Assembly (NCBI GenBank): GCA_038203935.1
Contig: JBBRDM010000203.1
Coordinates: 1 to 8,850, forward strand
Length of the DNA stretch: 8,850 bases
Reading direction: 5' to 3'
Source: JANXSG01 sp038203935
Lineage (GTDB): Bacteria > Armatimonadota > Chthonomonadetes > Chthonomonadales > Chthonomonadaceae
In this document: piece by piece, positions 1 to 5,626 of the stretch
Position numbering within the stretch: the stretch's first letter is position 1
Layout: each line of letters starts with the position of its first letter
The notes under the pieces: model-generated
Databases searched by the model: none
Told to the model about the DNA's origin: nothing
Seen by the model: the letters and a program-made list of their open reading frames with translations, nothing else
Translations under genes and position numbers: made by a program

Positions 1-695
1 AGCAGGAGACTACTCTTTTCATCAGCCCCCCGAATGCATCCGATGGAACAGTGCTTTTTGAAAATCGAAAACAGGAAGCCAGGATCGCTGATCCGACGCG
101 CAAAATGACGACGTTCGGAATTATTTTTGCCGATATTGATCTGGATGGCTGGCCCGATCTAATCGAGATGAACGGGCATATCGACGATGACCCATCACTC
201 ACGGTGGGAGGAGTGCATGTGCCTTATAAACAGCTGCCTGCGCTGTTTCAAAATCAGCAGAATGGAAGTTTTAAAGAGGTGGGAACAGTTTCCGGGCTGA
301 ACACTCCATTTATTGGCCGCGGCCTTGCCGAGGGAGATTTCGATAACGATGGAAGGCCAGATTTCCTGCTGTTTGAGAATGGCGGCCCGGTTCGGCTCTA
401 TCATAATGAAACCAGGCCAGCCGGTGACTGGATCGGGATCGAATTAGTCGGTTCTAAAAGCCCCAGAGATGCCACGGGATCGTTAATCACCGTTACCAGT
501 TCAGGCTGGAGCCAGAGCCGATATGTTTCCAGCACTAGAAGTTATCTATCTTCCTGTGATCCCCGTGTGCTATTTGGATTGGGTCATCATCAGGCGGATA
601 AGATAAGCATTCTATGGCCCTCCGGGAAATTTACCGAGATCGATCATCCCAAAGTAAACTCATATCTTACGGTAAAAGAAGCGGATTTTCCTTAA
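1..695 (+). CDS. FG-GAP / ASPIC-UnbV domain protein, 3' part only
   Basis: The reading frame is already open at the left edge (first full codon at base 3), so the N-terminus lies outside the window and 230 residues remain. Two FG-GAP-type (VCBS) calcium-loop motifs are visible, DIDLDGWPD at visible residues 44-52 and DFDNDGRPD at 112-120, each followed by a hydrophobic strand. Residues 142-223 form an ASPIC/UnbV domain: GDWIGIELVGSKSPRD, then SYLSSCDPRVLFGLG, then the diagnostic ILWPSG near 204-208. Proteins of this build (CRTAC1/UnbV-like) are usually large exported beta-propeller proteins. Their precise function is mostly unknown, and some occur in TPR-linked or adhesion contexts. The end of the gene is followed by the tRNA-Arg promoter after only about 28 bp, and I see no clear terminator. 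The domain assignment is secure; substrate or role cannot be read from this fragment. Confidence 0.9.
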   Translation, partial: QETTLFISPPNASDGTVLFENRKQEARIADPTRKMTTFGIIFADIDLDGWPDLIEMNGHIDDDPSLTVGGVHVPYKQLPALFQNQQNGSFKEVGTVSGLNTPFIGRGLAEGDFDNDGRPDFLLFENGGPVRLYHNETRPAGDWIGIELVGSKSPRDATGSLITVTSSGWSQSRYVSSTRSYLSSCDPRVLFGLGHHQADKISILWPSGKFTEIDHPKVNSYLTVKEADFP

Positions 696-723
696 AGCCA
701 TCGATTTTAAACGAACAAAGTCC

Positions 724-752
724 TTGACATCTTAAATCTCCTTTGGTATAGT
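724..752 (+). promoter_or_regulatory. Sigma-70-type promoter of tRNA-Arg
   Basis: A perfect -35 box TTGACA (724-729) is separated by exactly 17 bp from TATAGT (747-752), a five-of-six match to the -10 consensus. Transcription would start near 759, about nine bases before the mature tRNA. This is the best promoter in the window and fits the strong expression expected of a tRNA gene. Confidence 0.88.
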
Positions 753-767
753 AATCTTGGTAGTTCT

Positions 768-840
768 GCGCCTGTAGCTCAGTGGATAGAGTGCTTGCCT
801 CCGGAGCAAGAAGCCGTGAGTTCGAATCTCTCCAGGCGTA
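768..840 (+). tRNA. tRNA-Arg (anticodon CCG, decodes CGG)
   Basis: The 73-nt cloverleaf folds by hand. The acceptor stem is GCGCCTG (768-774) with CAGGCGT (833-839), six Watson-Crick pairs plus one terminal G-T. The D stem is GCTC/GAGT with one G-T pair. The anticodon stem CTTGC/GCAAG (794-798/806-810) closes the loop CTCCGGA, which places anticodon CCG at 801-803. The five-base variable loop is 811-815, and the T loop TTCGAAT (821-827) is canonical. The T stem GTGAG/CTCTC contains one T-T mismatch (817/831). The discriminator base is A840. No CCA is encoded (CTA follows), so a CCA-adding enzyme must supply it. CCG is the arginine isoacceptor for the single codon CGG. Confidence 0.95.
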
Positions 841-842
841 CT

Positions 843-864
843 ATTAAAATTAATCAATTTTAAT
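843..864 (+). terminator. AT-only hairpin directly behind tRNA-Arg
   Basis: ATTAAAATT (843-851) and AATTTTAAT (856-864) form a perfect 9-bp stem with a 4-nt loop, starting three bases after the mature tRNA end. A CCCCTGTTTT stretch follows. The stem has no G-C pairs, so it would be a weak terminator. It may instead be a 3'-trailer structure used in tRNA processing. Confidence 0.4.
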
Positions 865-963
865 CCCCTGTTTTAATGCTGCTATCCGCGTCCATGAAAA
901 AAGTTCCCGATTTATATTCTTCCTGTTAAAAAACATGATTTATTCTGGAACTGTATTGTTTGA

Positions 964-991
964 TTGTTAGTCAGTATAGTAAGCGTATAAC
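964..991 (+). promoter_or_regulatory. Possible promoter of the PEP-CTERM gene
   Basis: TTGTTA (964-969) lies 16 bp ahead of TATAAC (986-991), giving four-of-six and five-of-six matches. A second -10-like TATAGT sits at 975-980 but lacks a properly spaced -35. The assignment is tentative because AT-rich sequence produces such matches by chance. Confidence 0.35.
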
Positions 992-1180
992 CTATATATG
1001 ACTCAACCGCGTTATAGCGTCCTCTACCTCAACTGCAATAACGCCATTTCTAATCCCAACTGAAGACTGTATGATATCGGTCCGATCCAACAGGACATTA
1101 CAATAATGACTTGGACGGAAGATATGATGCCAACTATCACAGCAAGATCTGTGATCTTTTTCAAGAAAGGAATCTCTATA

Positions 1181-1846
1181 ATGAGAATGAAATGCATGCT
1201 TGCTGCAACATGCGCAGCACTCCTTTTTCATCCTGGAACTGCCAAAGCTCAGCTGGTTCAGAGCACCTTTGATACGGGGGCAGACGGATGGTTCGCCGTA
1301 GATATTAATCAGCAGACACAAACTGTCCTGGGCATTTTTCCTGTAACATGGAATGCCACCGGCGGCAATCCTGGCGGTTACATTAGTTCAACCGATCCAT
1401 CATCTCACACTTTCTATTTTGCAGCTCCTTCTCAGTTCCTGGGAGATCAGTCTGCAGCACTTGGTGGTTCTATAAAATTTGATCTCGCGGATGAATTTTC
1501 AAGCGGCGTTCCTCATGGAGCAGTCGTTCTGCAGGGAGCCGGTCATATTCTAGGATATGTAGCTCCATCTCCAGGCACTGGTTTCACACCTTATATGATC
1601 CCGTTAACTCCGGGAGGCTGGACTGATCTGGCGACGATGTCCACTCCAACTACTGCAGTGTTCGATGCAACTGTCGGCAGCCTGCAGGCATTCCTTATTC
1701 TCGGTGACTGGAATGCAGGCGCAGATAACACATCTCTGGACAATGTCAGCCTGAACACATCAGTTCCTGAACCGGGCAGTGCGGCGGTACTTCTTGGATT
1801 AGGAGTATCCGGAGCTGGTTTATTATTGCGACGCAGAGTCAAATAA
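1181..1846 (+). CDS. PEP-CTERM sorting domain protein with laminin-B-like domain
   Basis: The product is a 221-residue exported protein. A signal peptide occupies residues 1-23 (basic MRMK start, hydrophobic core, cleavage after AKA). The body, about 28-192, has the spacing of a bacterial laminin-B-like/CBM-like beta-sandwich: FDTGADGW, GGNPGGYISSTD, a strand near 96-102, and a closing LDNVSL at 187-192. The C-terminus is a textbook PEP-CTERM signal: VPEP (195-198), a hydrophobic helix of about 17 residues, and RRR (217-219). Such signals are recognised by exosortase, which cleaves and sorts the protein to the cell surface, often with an exopolysaccharide matrix. I chose ATG 1181 because AAAGGA (1166-1171) stands nine bases before it and the signal peptide begins there. 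An in-frame ATG at 1106 would add 25 residues ahead of the signal peptide and has no Shine-Dalgarno. The ligand is unknown, and no exosortase gene is in the window. Confidence 0.92.
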   Translation: MRMKCMLAATCAALLFHPGTAKAQLVQSTFDTGADGWFAVDINQQTQTVLGIFPVTWNATGGNPGGYISSTDPSSHTFYFAAPSQFLGDQSAALGGSIKFDLADEFSSGVPHGAVVLQGAGHILGYVAPSPGTGFTPYMIPLTPGGWTDLATMSTPTTAVFDATVGSLQAFLILGDWNAGADNTSLDNVSLNTSVPEPGSAAVLLGLGVSGAGLLLRRRVK

Positions 1847-1875
1847 TATCCAAATATAATTTATCTATAAGAACA

Positions 1876-1911
1876 TGGCGCCTCTGACTAATCTCTGAGG
1901 CGCCAATTTTT
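1876..1911 (+). terminator. Intrinsic terminator after the PEP-CTERM gene
   Basis: TGGCGCCTC (1876-1884) pairs perfectly with GAGGCGCCA (1897-1905) around a 12-nt loop. AA and a run of five T (1907-1911) follow. A GC-rich 9-bp stem with a T tract, 30 bp after the stop codon, is a strong Rho-independent terminator. It isolates this gene from def. Confidence 0.88.
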
Positions 1912-1955
1912 GCGTGGATGCCCGGGGTTCCATAAAGAATAATCCGCGCATGTTG

Positions 1956-1961
1956 TATAAT
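1956..1961 (+). promoter_or_regulatory. -10 box of the probable def-fmt promoter
   Basis: A perfect TATAAT lies about 78 bp upstream of the def start and just downstream of the preceding terminator, where the operon promoter is expected. No good -35 box is visible at 16-18 bp spacing, so either an activator helps or this is only the core element. Confidence 0.5.
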
Positions 1962-2038
1962 GTAGGCGAAGGTTATAAACTGTTCCTTAAATTCAAATAG
2001 TTCGAATTTTGCCTGTCTGTCCAGTGAGGATTTTTTGT

Positions 2039-2611
2039 ATGTTATCGAATGGCGGCCCTAATCATATTCCTGCAGATGTACCTAAAGAACTTCACGAAGC
2101 CTGGTTTCGGCACAAAGCGATAGTTAAACTGGGTCACCCCGCCTTAGAGCAGGTAGCAAAACCGGTAACCCGATATAATGCCGAAACACATAATCTAATC
2201 AGCCGCATGAGCAGTGCGATGAAAGAAGCAAATGGGCTTGGACTCGCGGCGCCTCAGCTTGGCGTCTCCACAAGAATTATCGTATACGATACGGGAGACG
2301 GGGTCAAAGTGCTTGTGAATCCCAAAATCATATCGGAAAAAGGCGAGCAGTTGGACCCTCCTGAAGGCTGCCTGTCCATTCCCGGATTACAGGGCCAGGT
2401 TCCCCGCGCTAAAGAGGTGCGGGTCAAAGGATTTGATGAACGAGGCAGACCGGTATCACGAAGAGCACACGATCTAGAAGCGCGTGTCATCCAGCACGAG
2501 GTCGACCATCTCGATGGAATTCTATTTATCCAGAAAGCGCTGCCGGAAACACTGGAATGGGTATTTGGTGATGGCGAAGACGGAGATGGCAATGAAGCGC
2601 CGCGCGATTAG
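2039..2611 (+). CDS. def: Peptide deformylase
   Basis: This cytoplasmic metalloenzyme hydrolyses the N-formyl group from the first methionine of nascent proteins. All three family motifs are present: GLGLAAPQ (residues 66-73), EGCLS (109-113, metal ligand Cys111) and QHEVDHLDG (152-160, ligands His153 and His157, catalytic Glu154). The length of 190 residues is slightly above the usual 165-180 because of an N-terminal extension of about 25 residues and an acidic Gly/Asp-rich tail (GDGEDGDGNEAPRD). ATG 2039 was chosen because GAGGA (2026-2030) lies eight bases upstream; an in-frame TTG at 2009 has no such site. fmt follows after 15 bp, so the two are almost certainly co-transcribed, a very common pairing. 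The metal (Fe2+, Ni2+ or Zn2+) cannot be read from sequence. Confidence 0.97.
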   Translation: MLSNGGPNHIPADVPKELHEAWFRHKAIVKLGHPALEQVAKPVTRYNAETHNLISRMSSAMKEANGLGLAAPQLGVSTRIIVYDTGDGVKVLVNPKIISEKGEQLDPPEGCLSIPGLQGQVPRAKEVRVKGFDERGRPVSRRAHDLEARVIQHEVDHLDGILFIQKALPETLEWVFGDGEDGDGNEAPRD

Positions 2612-2626
2612 TTCGAAGGATGGCAG

Positions 2627-3586
2627 ATGTCGTTACATAAACTGCGCATAGTTTTCTTTGGGACGGCCGAGTTCGCCGTCCCTTCGCTTGAGCGAATGTA
2701 TAATGCCGGCCATGAAATACTGGCGGTGGTTACGCAGCCAGACAGGCCGCAGGGTCGTGGCCGACAGCTTGCCTCGCCCCCGGTCAAGCTTGCAGCGGCT
2801 CGGCTGGGATTGTTAACCTATCAGCCCAGAAGAGTCCGTGCGGAATCGTTTATTGAGAAGATGCGATTGCTTTCACCGGATTTACTGGCCCTTGCAGCAT
2901 TTGGCCAGATCGTTCCGCAAGCGCTCCTTGACCTTCCGCATCTTGGCCCAATCAATGTACACGGCTCCCTGCTGCCAAAATATCGAGGCGCCGCTCCTAT
3001 CCAACGATGCCTCATGGCAGGCGAGCAAGTGACTGGGGTGACGACTATGTGGATGGATGCGACACTGGATACCGGAGATATACTGCTAAAAAGAGAATTA
3101 GCGATTGAAGCAGATGATAACTCTGGGACGCTTACTCCAAAGCTTGCAGATATAGGTGCTAATTTGCTGCTGGAAACTGTTCAGGGACTGGCTGAAGGCA
3201 CCCTAATAAGGCATCCTCAGGACAGTTCCCTTGCAACTCTTGCGCCCGCTCTGCTTCCGGAAGACGGAATAATACGCTGGCAGGAAAATGCAGTTATGAT
3301 CTGCAGTCGTATTCGCGGCGTAACTCCTAAACCAGGAGCGACAGCATTTTATCAGGGGAAGCGGATTAAAATCATAGCAGCAGAGCCCGCGATTGGTGAC
3401 TGGGATATGCAAAATAATGGCACGTTTGTCAGCGCAAAACAAGCGTTAGTATCCGCAGGCGAAGCGAGTGTAGTTCGGCTCATAACTGTTCAACCCGAGG
3501 GGAAACGCGCTATGGGCGCCGAGGAATGGATGCGAGGAAATCGAATAGCGATTGGCCATTCTTTCGATGTGAACGATATGGGATAA
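2627..3586 (+). CDS. fmt: Methionyl-tRNA formyltransferase
   Basis: Fmt transfers a formyl group from 10-formyl-tetrahydrofolate to initiator Met-tRNA. The 319 residues match the usual size. The N-terminal Rossmann-type domain begins with VFFGTAEFAVPSL (9-21) and includes the QPDRPQGRGRQL loop (37-48). The catalytic core is INVHGSLLPKYRGAAPI, giving Asn110 and His112, and LDTGD, giving Asp148; these correspond to the Asn-His-Asp triad of formyltransferases. The C-terminal OB-fold domain (about 205-319) contains RGVTPKPGATAF, where many family members have an NPWPGA-type motif, so the position is recognisable but the Asn and Trp are replaced. ATG 2627 is preceded by AAGGA (2616-2620) at six bases. 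The gene lies 15 bp behind def and is the last gene of that operon. A separate promoter starts within four bases of its stop codon. Confidence 0.97.
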   Translation: MSLHKLRIVFFGTAEFAVPSLERMYNAGHEILAVVTQPDRPQGRGRQLASPPVKLAAARLGLLTYQPRRVRAESFIEKMRLLSPDLLALAAFGQIVPQALLDLPHLGPINVHGSLLPKYRGAAPIQRCLMAGEQVTGVTTMWMDATLDTGDILLKRELAIEADDNSGTLTPKLADIGANLLLETVQGLAEGTLIRHPQDSSLATLAPALLPEDGIIRWQENAVMICSRIRGVTPKPGATAFYQGKRIKIIAAEPAIGDWDMQNNGTFVSAKQALVSAGEASVVRLITVQPEGKRAMGAEEWMRGNRIAIGHSFDVNDMG

Positions 3587-3589
3587 TGT

Positions 3590-3617
3590 TTTACAAGATC
3601 GTAAAGTATAGTATAAT
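3590..3617 (+). promoter_or_regulatory. Promoter of the Fur-family gene
   Basis: TTTACA (3590-3595), five of six, is followed after 16 bp by a perfect TATAAT (3612-3617). Transcription would begin near 3624. The promoter starts four bases behind the fmt stop codon, so the regulator can be expressed independently of def-fmt. No terminator separates them, so some read-through is also likely. Confidence 0.7.
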
Positions 3618-3629
3618 GTACTCAGTAAC

Positions 3630-3659
3630 ATAATTGAATCCATCGATAATTCCAATTAT
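3630..3659. promoter_or_regulatory. Inverted repeat in the fur leader, candidate Fur-type operator
   Basis: ATAATTG (3630-3636) is mirrored exactly by CAATTAT (3653-3659) with 16 bases between. The arms extend to ATAATTGAAT / ATTCCAATTAT if a one-base bulge is allowed. The repeat covers roughly +7 to +36 of the predicted transcript. AT-rich inverted repeats close to the start site are typical of autoregulation by Fur/PerR proteins, so this is a reasonable operator candidate, but the exact consensus for this subfamily is not evident. Confidence 0.4.
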
Positions 3660-3687
3660 AGGCGCCATGGAACAGGATAGTGGCATT

Positions 3688-4092
3688 ATGAAAGAACAGC
3701 TTCGACAATCCGGTCTGAGAATTACTGCCGCAAGGCTTGCAGTCTTATCGGCAATTTCTGAAAAAGGCCAGCATCGAGATGCAGAGACGATTGCAGTCGC
3801 TGCGCGTGAAAAGCTTGGTTCACTCTCGACTCAAGCAGTTTATGACAACTTAAACGCACTCGCAGAAGCAGGCCTGGTCAGGCGAATCCAGCCAGCAGGG
3901 CGTGCAGCTTTATACGAAACTCGTGTTGGAGATAATCACCACCATATTATCTGCCGGAAGTGTGGAAATACAGTCGATGTGGATTGTGCCGTCGGGAAAA
4001 TGCCCTGCCTCGAACCGAAAACTAACTATGGTTTCGTGATAGACGAAGCAGAGGTCATCTACTGGGGTTTATGTCCGGACTGCCAGCCTTAA
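3688..4092 (+). CDS. Fur-family metalloregulator, FurA/CatR (peroxide-sensing) type
   Basis: This DNA-binding repressor has 134 residues. The N-terminal winged helix spans about 1-80, with LRITAARLAVLSAI and the recognition-helix segment STQAVYDNLNALAEAGLV (47-64). The C-terminal metal-binding and dimerisation half has RVGDNHHHIICRKC (79-92), VDVDCAVG (96-103) and DEAEVIYWGLCPDC (119-132). The pairs Cys89/Cys92 and Cys129/Cys132 form the structural zinc site, and the HHH cluster supplies regulatory metal ligands. From memory, the segments around RVGDNHHHI, DVDCAVG and DEAEVIYWGLCPDC resemble actinobacterial FurA, which represses katG in response to peroxide, more than E. coli Fur. ATG 3688 has AGGA (3674-3677) ten bases upstream. 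ATG 3667 is an alternative that adds seven residues and matches FurA length, with a weaker site. No katG or catalase gene is adjacent here. The family call is firm; the peroxide-sensing role is inference. Confidence 0.93.
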   Translation: MKEQLRQSGLRITAARLAVLSAISEKGQHRDAETIAVAAREKLGSLSTQAVYDNLNALAEAGLVRRIQPAGRAALYETRVGDNHHHIICRKCGNTVDVDCAVGKMPCLEPKTNYGFVIDEAEVIYWGLCPDCQP

Positions 4093-4436
4093 GTGTAACG
4101 TCACAAAATCAAAACGAAATTAACTGTTCCCGCTCTGCTCGTGATCTAATAGTCTTATAAGTATTAACCGGAAATCATTCTGGTCTCAAGTCCTTCGACA
4201 GTACTCATCTCGTCGACCTAATTGAGTAAAATCCAAGCATCAGTAGTTTGTATCACTCCAATATATCTGCTCCGCATCCAGAATCACCCACTCTATTTCC
4301 CAAATTTGTAAACTCTGTAAATGGTTAGAGAAGGAACCTTTAACTGCAATACAGAATGTATACTCAATGGCTCGTAATGTGAATGGCATGCAGCCATCGG
4401 AAGCCATGTAGATTTCGCGAGGAGGAGAAAAGCCTG
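4093..4436. other. 344-bp intergenic region between fur and the oxidoreductase
   Basis: No supportable gene is seen; the short open frames on the minus strand have no ribosome binding site or recognisable composition. Visible structure is limited. There is a small hairpin ACCGGAA/TTCTGGT (4167-4184, one G-T pair, 4-nt loop, no T run) and an imperfect palindrome TGTAACGTCACA at 4094-4105. A -10-like TATACT lies at 4359-4364 without a matching -35, and a 5-bp hairpin ATGGC/GCCAT (4383-4397) sits just ahead of the oxidoreductase ribosome binding site. A promoter for that gene must lie here, most plausibly at TATACT. I found no clear terminator for fur. Confidence 0.55.
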
Positions 4437-5483
4437 ATGGCACAAGTTAAAGAAAAAATCCGGGTAGGGCTGATCGGCTGCGGCGGTATATCTGGCGCGC
4501 ACCTGCCCCATCTATCGAGTTCACCCGATGTGGAACTCGCAGCATTTTGCGACATCGTGGTTGAAAGAGCCCAAAAGCACGCTGATAAATATGGTGGAGT
4601 AGTCTACGACGATGCCGCTAAAATGCTTTCTAACACGGAACTGGATGCCGCCTACATACTTATACCCACCTACGCTCACGGCACTCCGGAACGCGCATGC
4701 GTCGCGGCAAAAGTACCATTCCTCGTTGAGAAACCTCTCGGTATCGACCCTGCGGACCTCAGAAAACTCGCGGTTGAAGTGGAAGCATCCGGCCTCATCA
4801 CTGCAGCAGGCTTTATGAACCGATATCGAAAATCGGTCAATCGAGCCAAAGACTTGCTTTCTCAGGATCCAGCTATTCTGCTCGATGGCGCTTGGACCGG
4901 CGGGCCACCTTTGATGAAAGAAGGCGACTACTTCGCGAACGCCCCCATCGGCCAGTGGTGGCCGATTAAAGAGAAAAGCGGCGGCCAGTTCGTGGAGCAG
5001 GTAATTCATACGGTCGATCTCGCGAGGTATCTTGCAGGGGAAGTCGTGGAAGTGTTTGCCTACGCAGCGAACGGTTTTAACAAGAAACTGCCGAATCTCA
5101 TTACGAACTATAACCTGGATGACGCGATGGTGGTCTCGATGAAATTTGCCAGCGGAGCAGTTGGTAATATTATGTCGAGCTGTTCCTCGATGGCAGGTGG
5201 AGGCGTTTTCCTGAACGTATGGGCAGCGAAACATGCATCTCGATTTACCGATTGGGCGCACCATGTGAATATTGCCACTGCAGGTGATGGCGCTGCAGAA
5301 GAGATAAAAGGCGACATAGACGATATCTTCCCTGTGGAAGACCGGGCGTTTATCGATGCAGTGAAATCCGGCGATCGCTCGGGTATCCGCTGCACCCACG
5401 CCGATGGAGTTCGAACTACCCTGCTGGCTCTCGCCGCTAACGAATCCCTCGAAACCGGCAAGCCTGTCACCGTGCAGTATTAG
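4437..5483 (+). CDS. Gfo/Idh/MocA-family NAD(P)-dependent oxidoreductase
   Basis: This is a 348-residue cytoplasmic dehydrogenase of the glucose-fructose oxidoreductase/inositol dehydrogenase family, which oxidises or epimerises sugars, inositols and related polyols. The N-terminal Rossmann fold has the dinucleotide loop GLIGCGGIS (11-19), an acidic Asp39 at the end of beta-2 (AAFCD) that suggests NAD preference, and the signature VEKPLG (97-102) whose Lys99 is the conserved catalytic lysine. The C-terminal beta-sheet domain carries GGQFVEQVIHTVDLARYLAG (182-201), where His191 and Asp194 match the family's active-site pair. ATG 4437 has a strong GAGGAGGAG site (4419-4427) nine bases upstream. 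An in-frame ATG at 4383 would add 18 residues upstream of the normal fold and contain the ribosome binding site. The gene is monocistronic here, with no sugar transporter beside it, so the substrate is unknown. Confidence 0.95.
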   Translation: MAQVKEKIRVGLIGCGGISGAHLPHLSSSPDVELAAFCDIVVERAQKHADKYGGVVYDDAAKMLSNTELDAAYILIPTYAHGTPERACVAAKVPFLVEKPLGIDPADLRKLAVEVEASGLITAAGFMNRYRKSVNRAKDLLSQDPAILLDGAWTGGPPLMKEGDYFANAPIGQWWPIKEKSGGQFVEQVIHTVDLARYLAGEVVEVFAYAANGFNKKLPNLITNYNLDDAMVVSMKFASGAVGNIMSSCSSMAGGGVFLNVWAAKHASRFTDWAHHVNIATAGDGAAEEIKGDIDDIFPVEDRAFIDAVKSGDRSGIRCTHADGVRTTLLALAANESLETGKPVTVQY

Positions 5484-5513
5484 GAATACTCATTCCAATT
5501 TGCTTCCAACTTC

Positions 5514-5541
5514 TCCCCTCTTCTGTTTTTAGGAGAGGGGA
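5514..5541. repeat. Palindromic repeat copy A, between convergent genes
   Basis: An 11-bp stem (5514-5524 with 5531-5541, one T-G pair) closes a GTTTTT loop. The core reads CCCCTCTTCTGTTTTTAGG and matches copy C near the right edge in both stem and loop, so the two are members of one dispersed family. It lies 30 bp behind the oxidoreductase stop and 85 bp from the end of the convergent WD40-like gene. A TTGTATTTT stretch follows, so it may also act as a weak transcription terminator. A smaller hairpin GGAAT/ATTCC (5483-5496) precedes it. Confidence 0.7.
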
Positions 5542-5626
5542 TGGATTGTATTTTAATTAACATGGAAATTTAATATTTCATCAACTGCAGAGAAGATACA
5601 ATATTGAATTACTTTAAAAGATTCTT

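Larger units (their letters stand above)
841..1180. other. 340-bp non-coding stretch between tRNA-Arg and the PEP-CTERM gene
   Basis: No convincing gene is seen on either strand. The stretch holds the post-tRNA hairpin (843-864), a possible promoter (964-991) and an inverted repeat GCGTTAT (1009-1015) / ATAACGC (1038-1044) separated by 22 bases. The remainder is AT-rich. If the promoter is right, the downstream gene has a leader of roughly 180 nt containing this inverted repeat. I recognised no known riboswitch core. Confidence 0.6.

Noticed and set aside
946..960. A sigma-54-like promoter, TGGAAC then TTGTT, upstream of the PEP-CTERM gene
   Set aside because: Some PEP-CTERM genes use sigma-54 promoters, but here the GG-to-GC spacing is one base short and the essential C of the -12 element is a T.
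1106..1180. An upstream ATG start for the PEP-CTERM protein
   Set aside because: It would place 25 residues ahead of a normal signal peptide and has no Shine-Dalgarno; ATG 1181 has one.
992..1321. A 109-codon open frame on the minus strand opposite the PEP-CTERM leader and signal peptide
   Set aside because: It overlaps the coding start of a well-supported gene, lacks a ribosome binding site and has no recognisable features.
4521..5399. A 292-codon open frame on the minus strand inside the oxidoreductase gene
   Set aside because: It is fully antisense to a gene with clear family motifs, has no recognisable domain, and has the Cys/His/Arg-rich look of a shadow frame.
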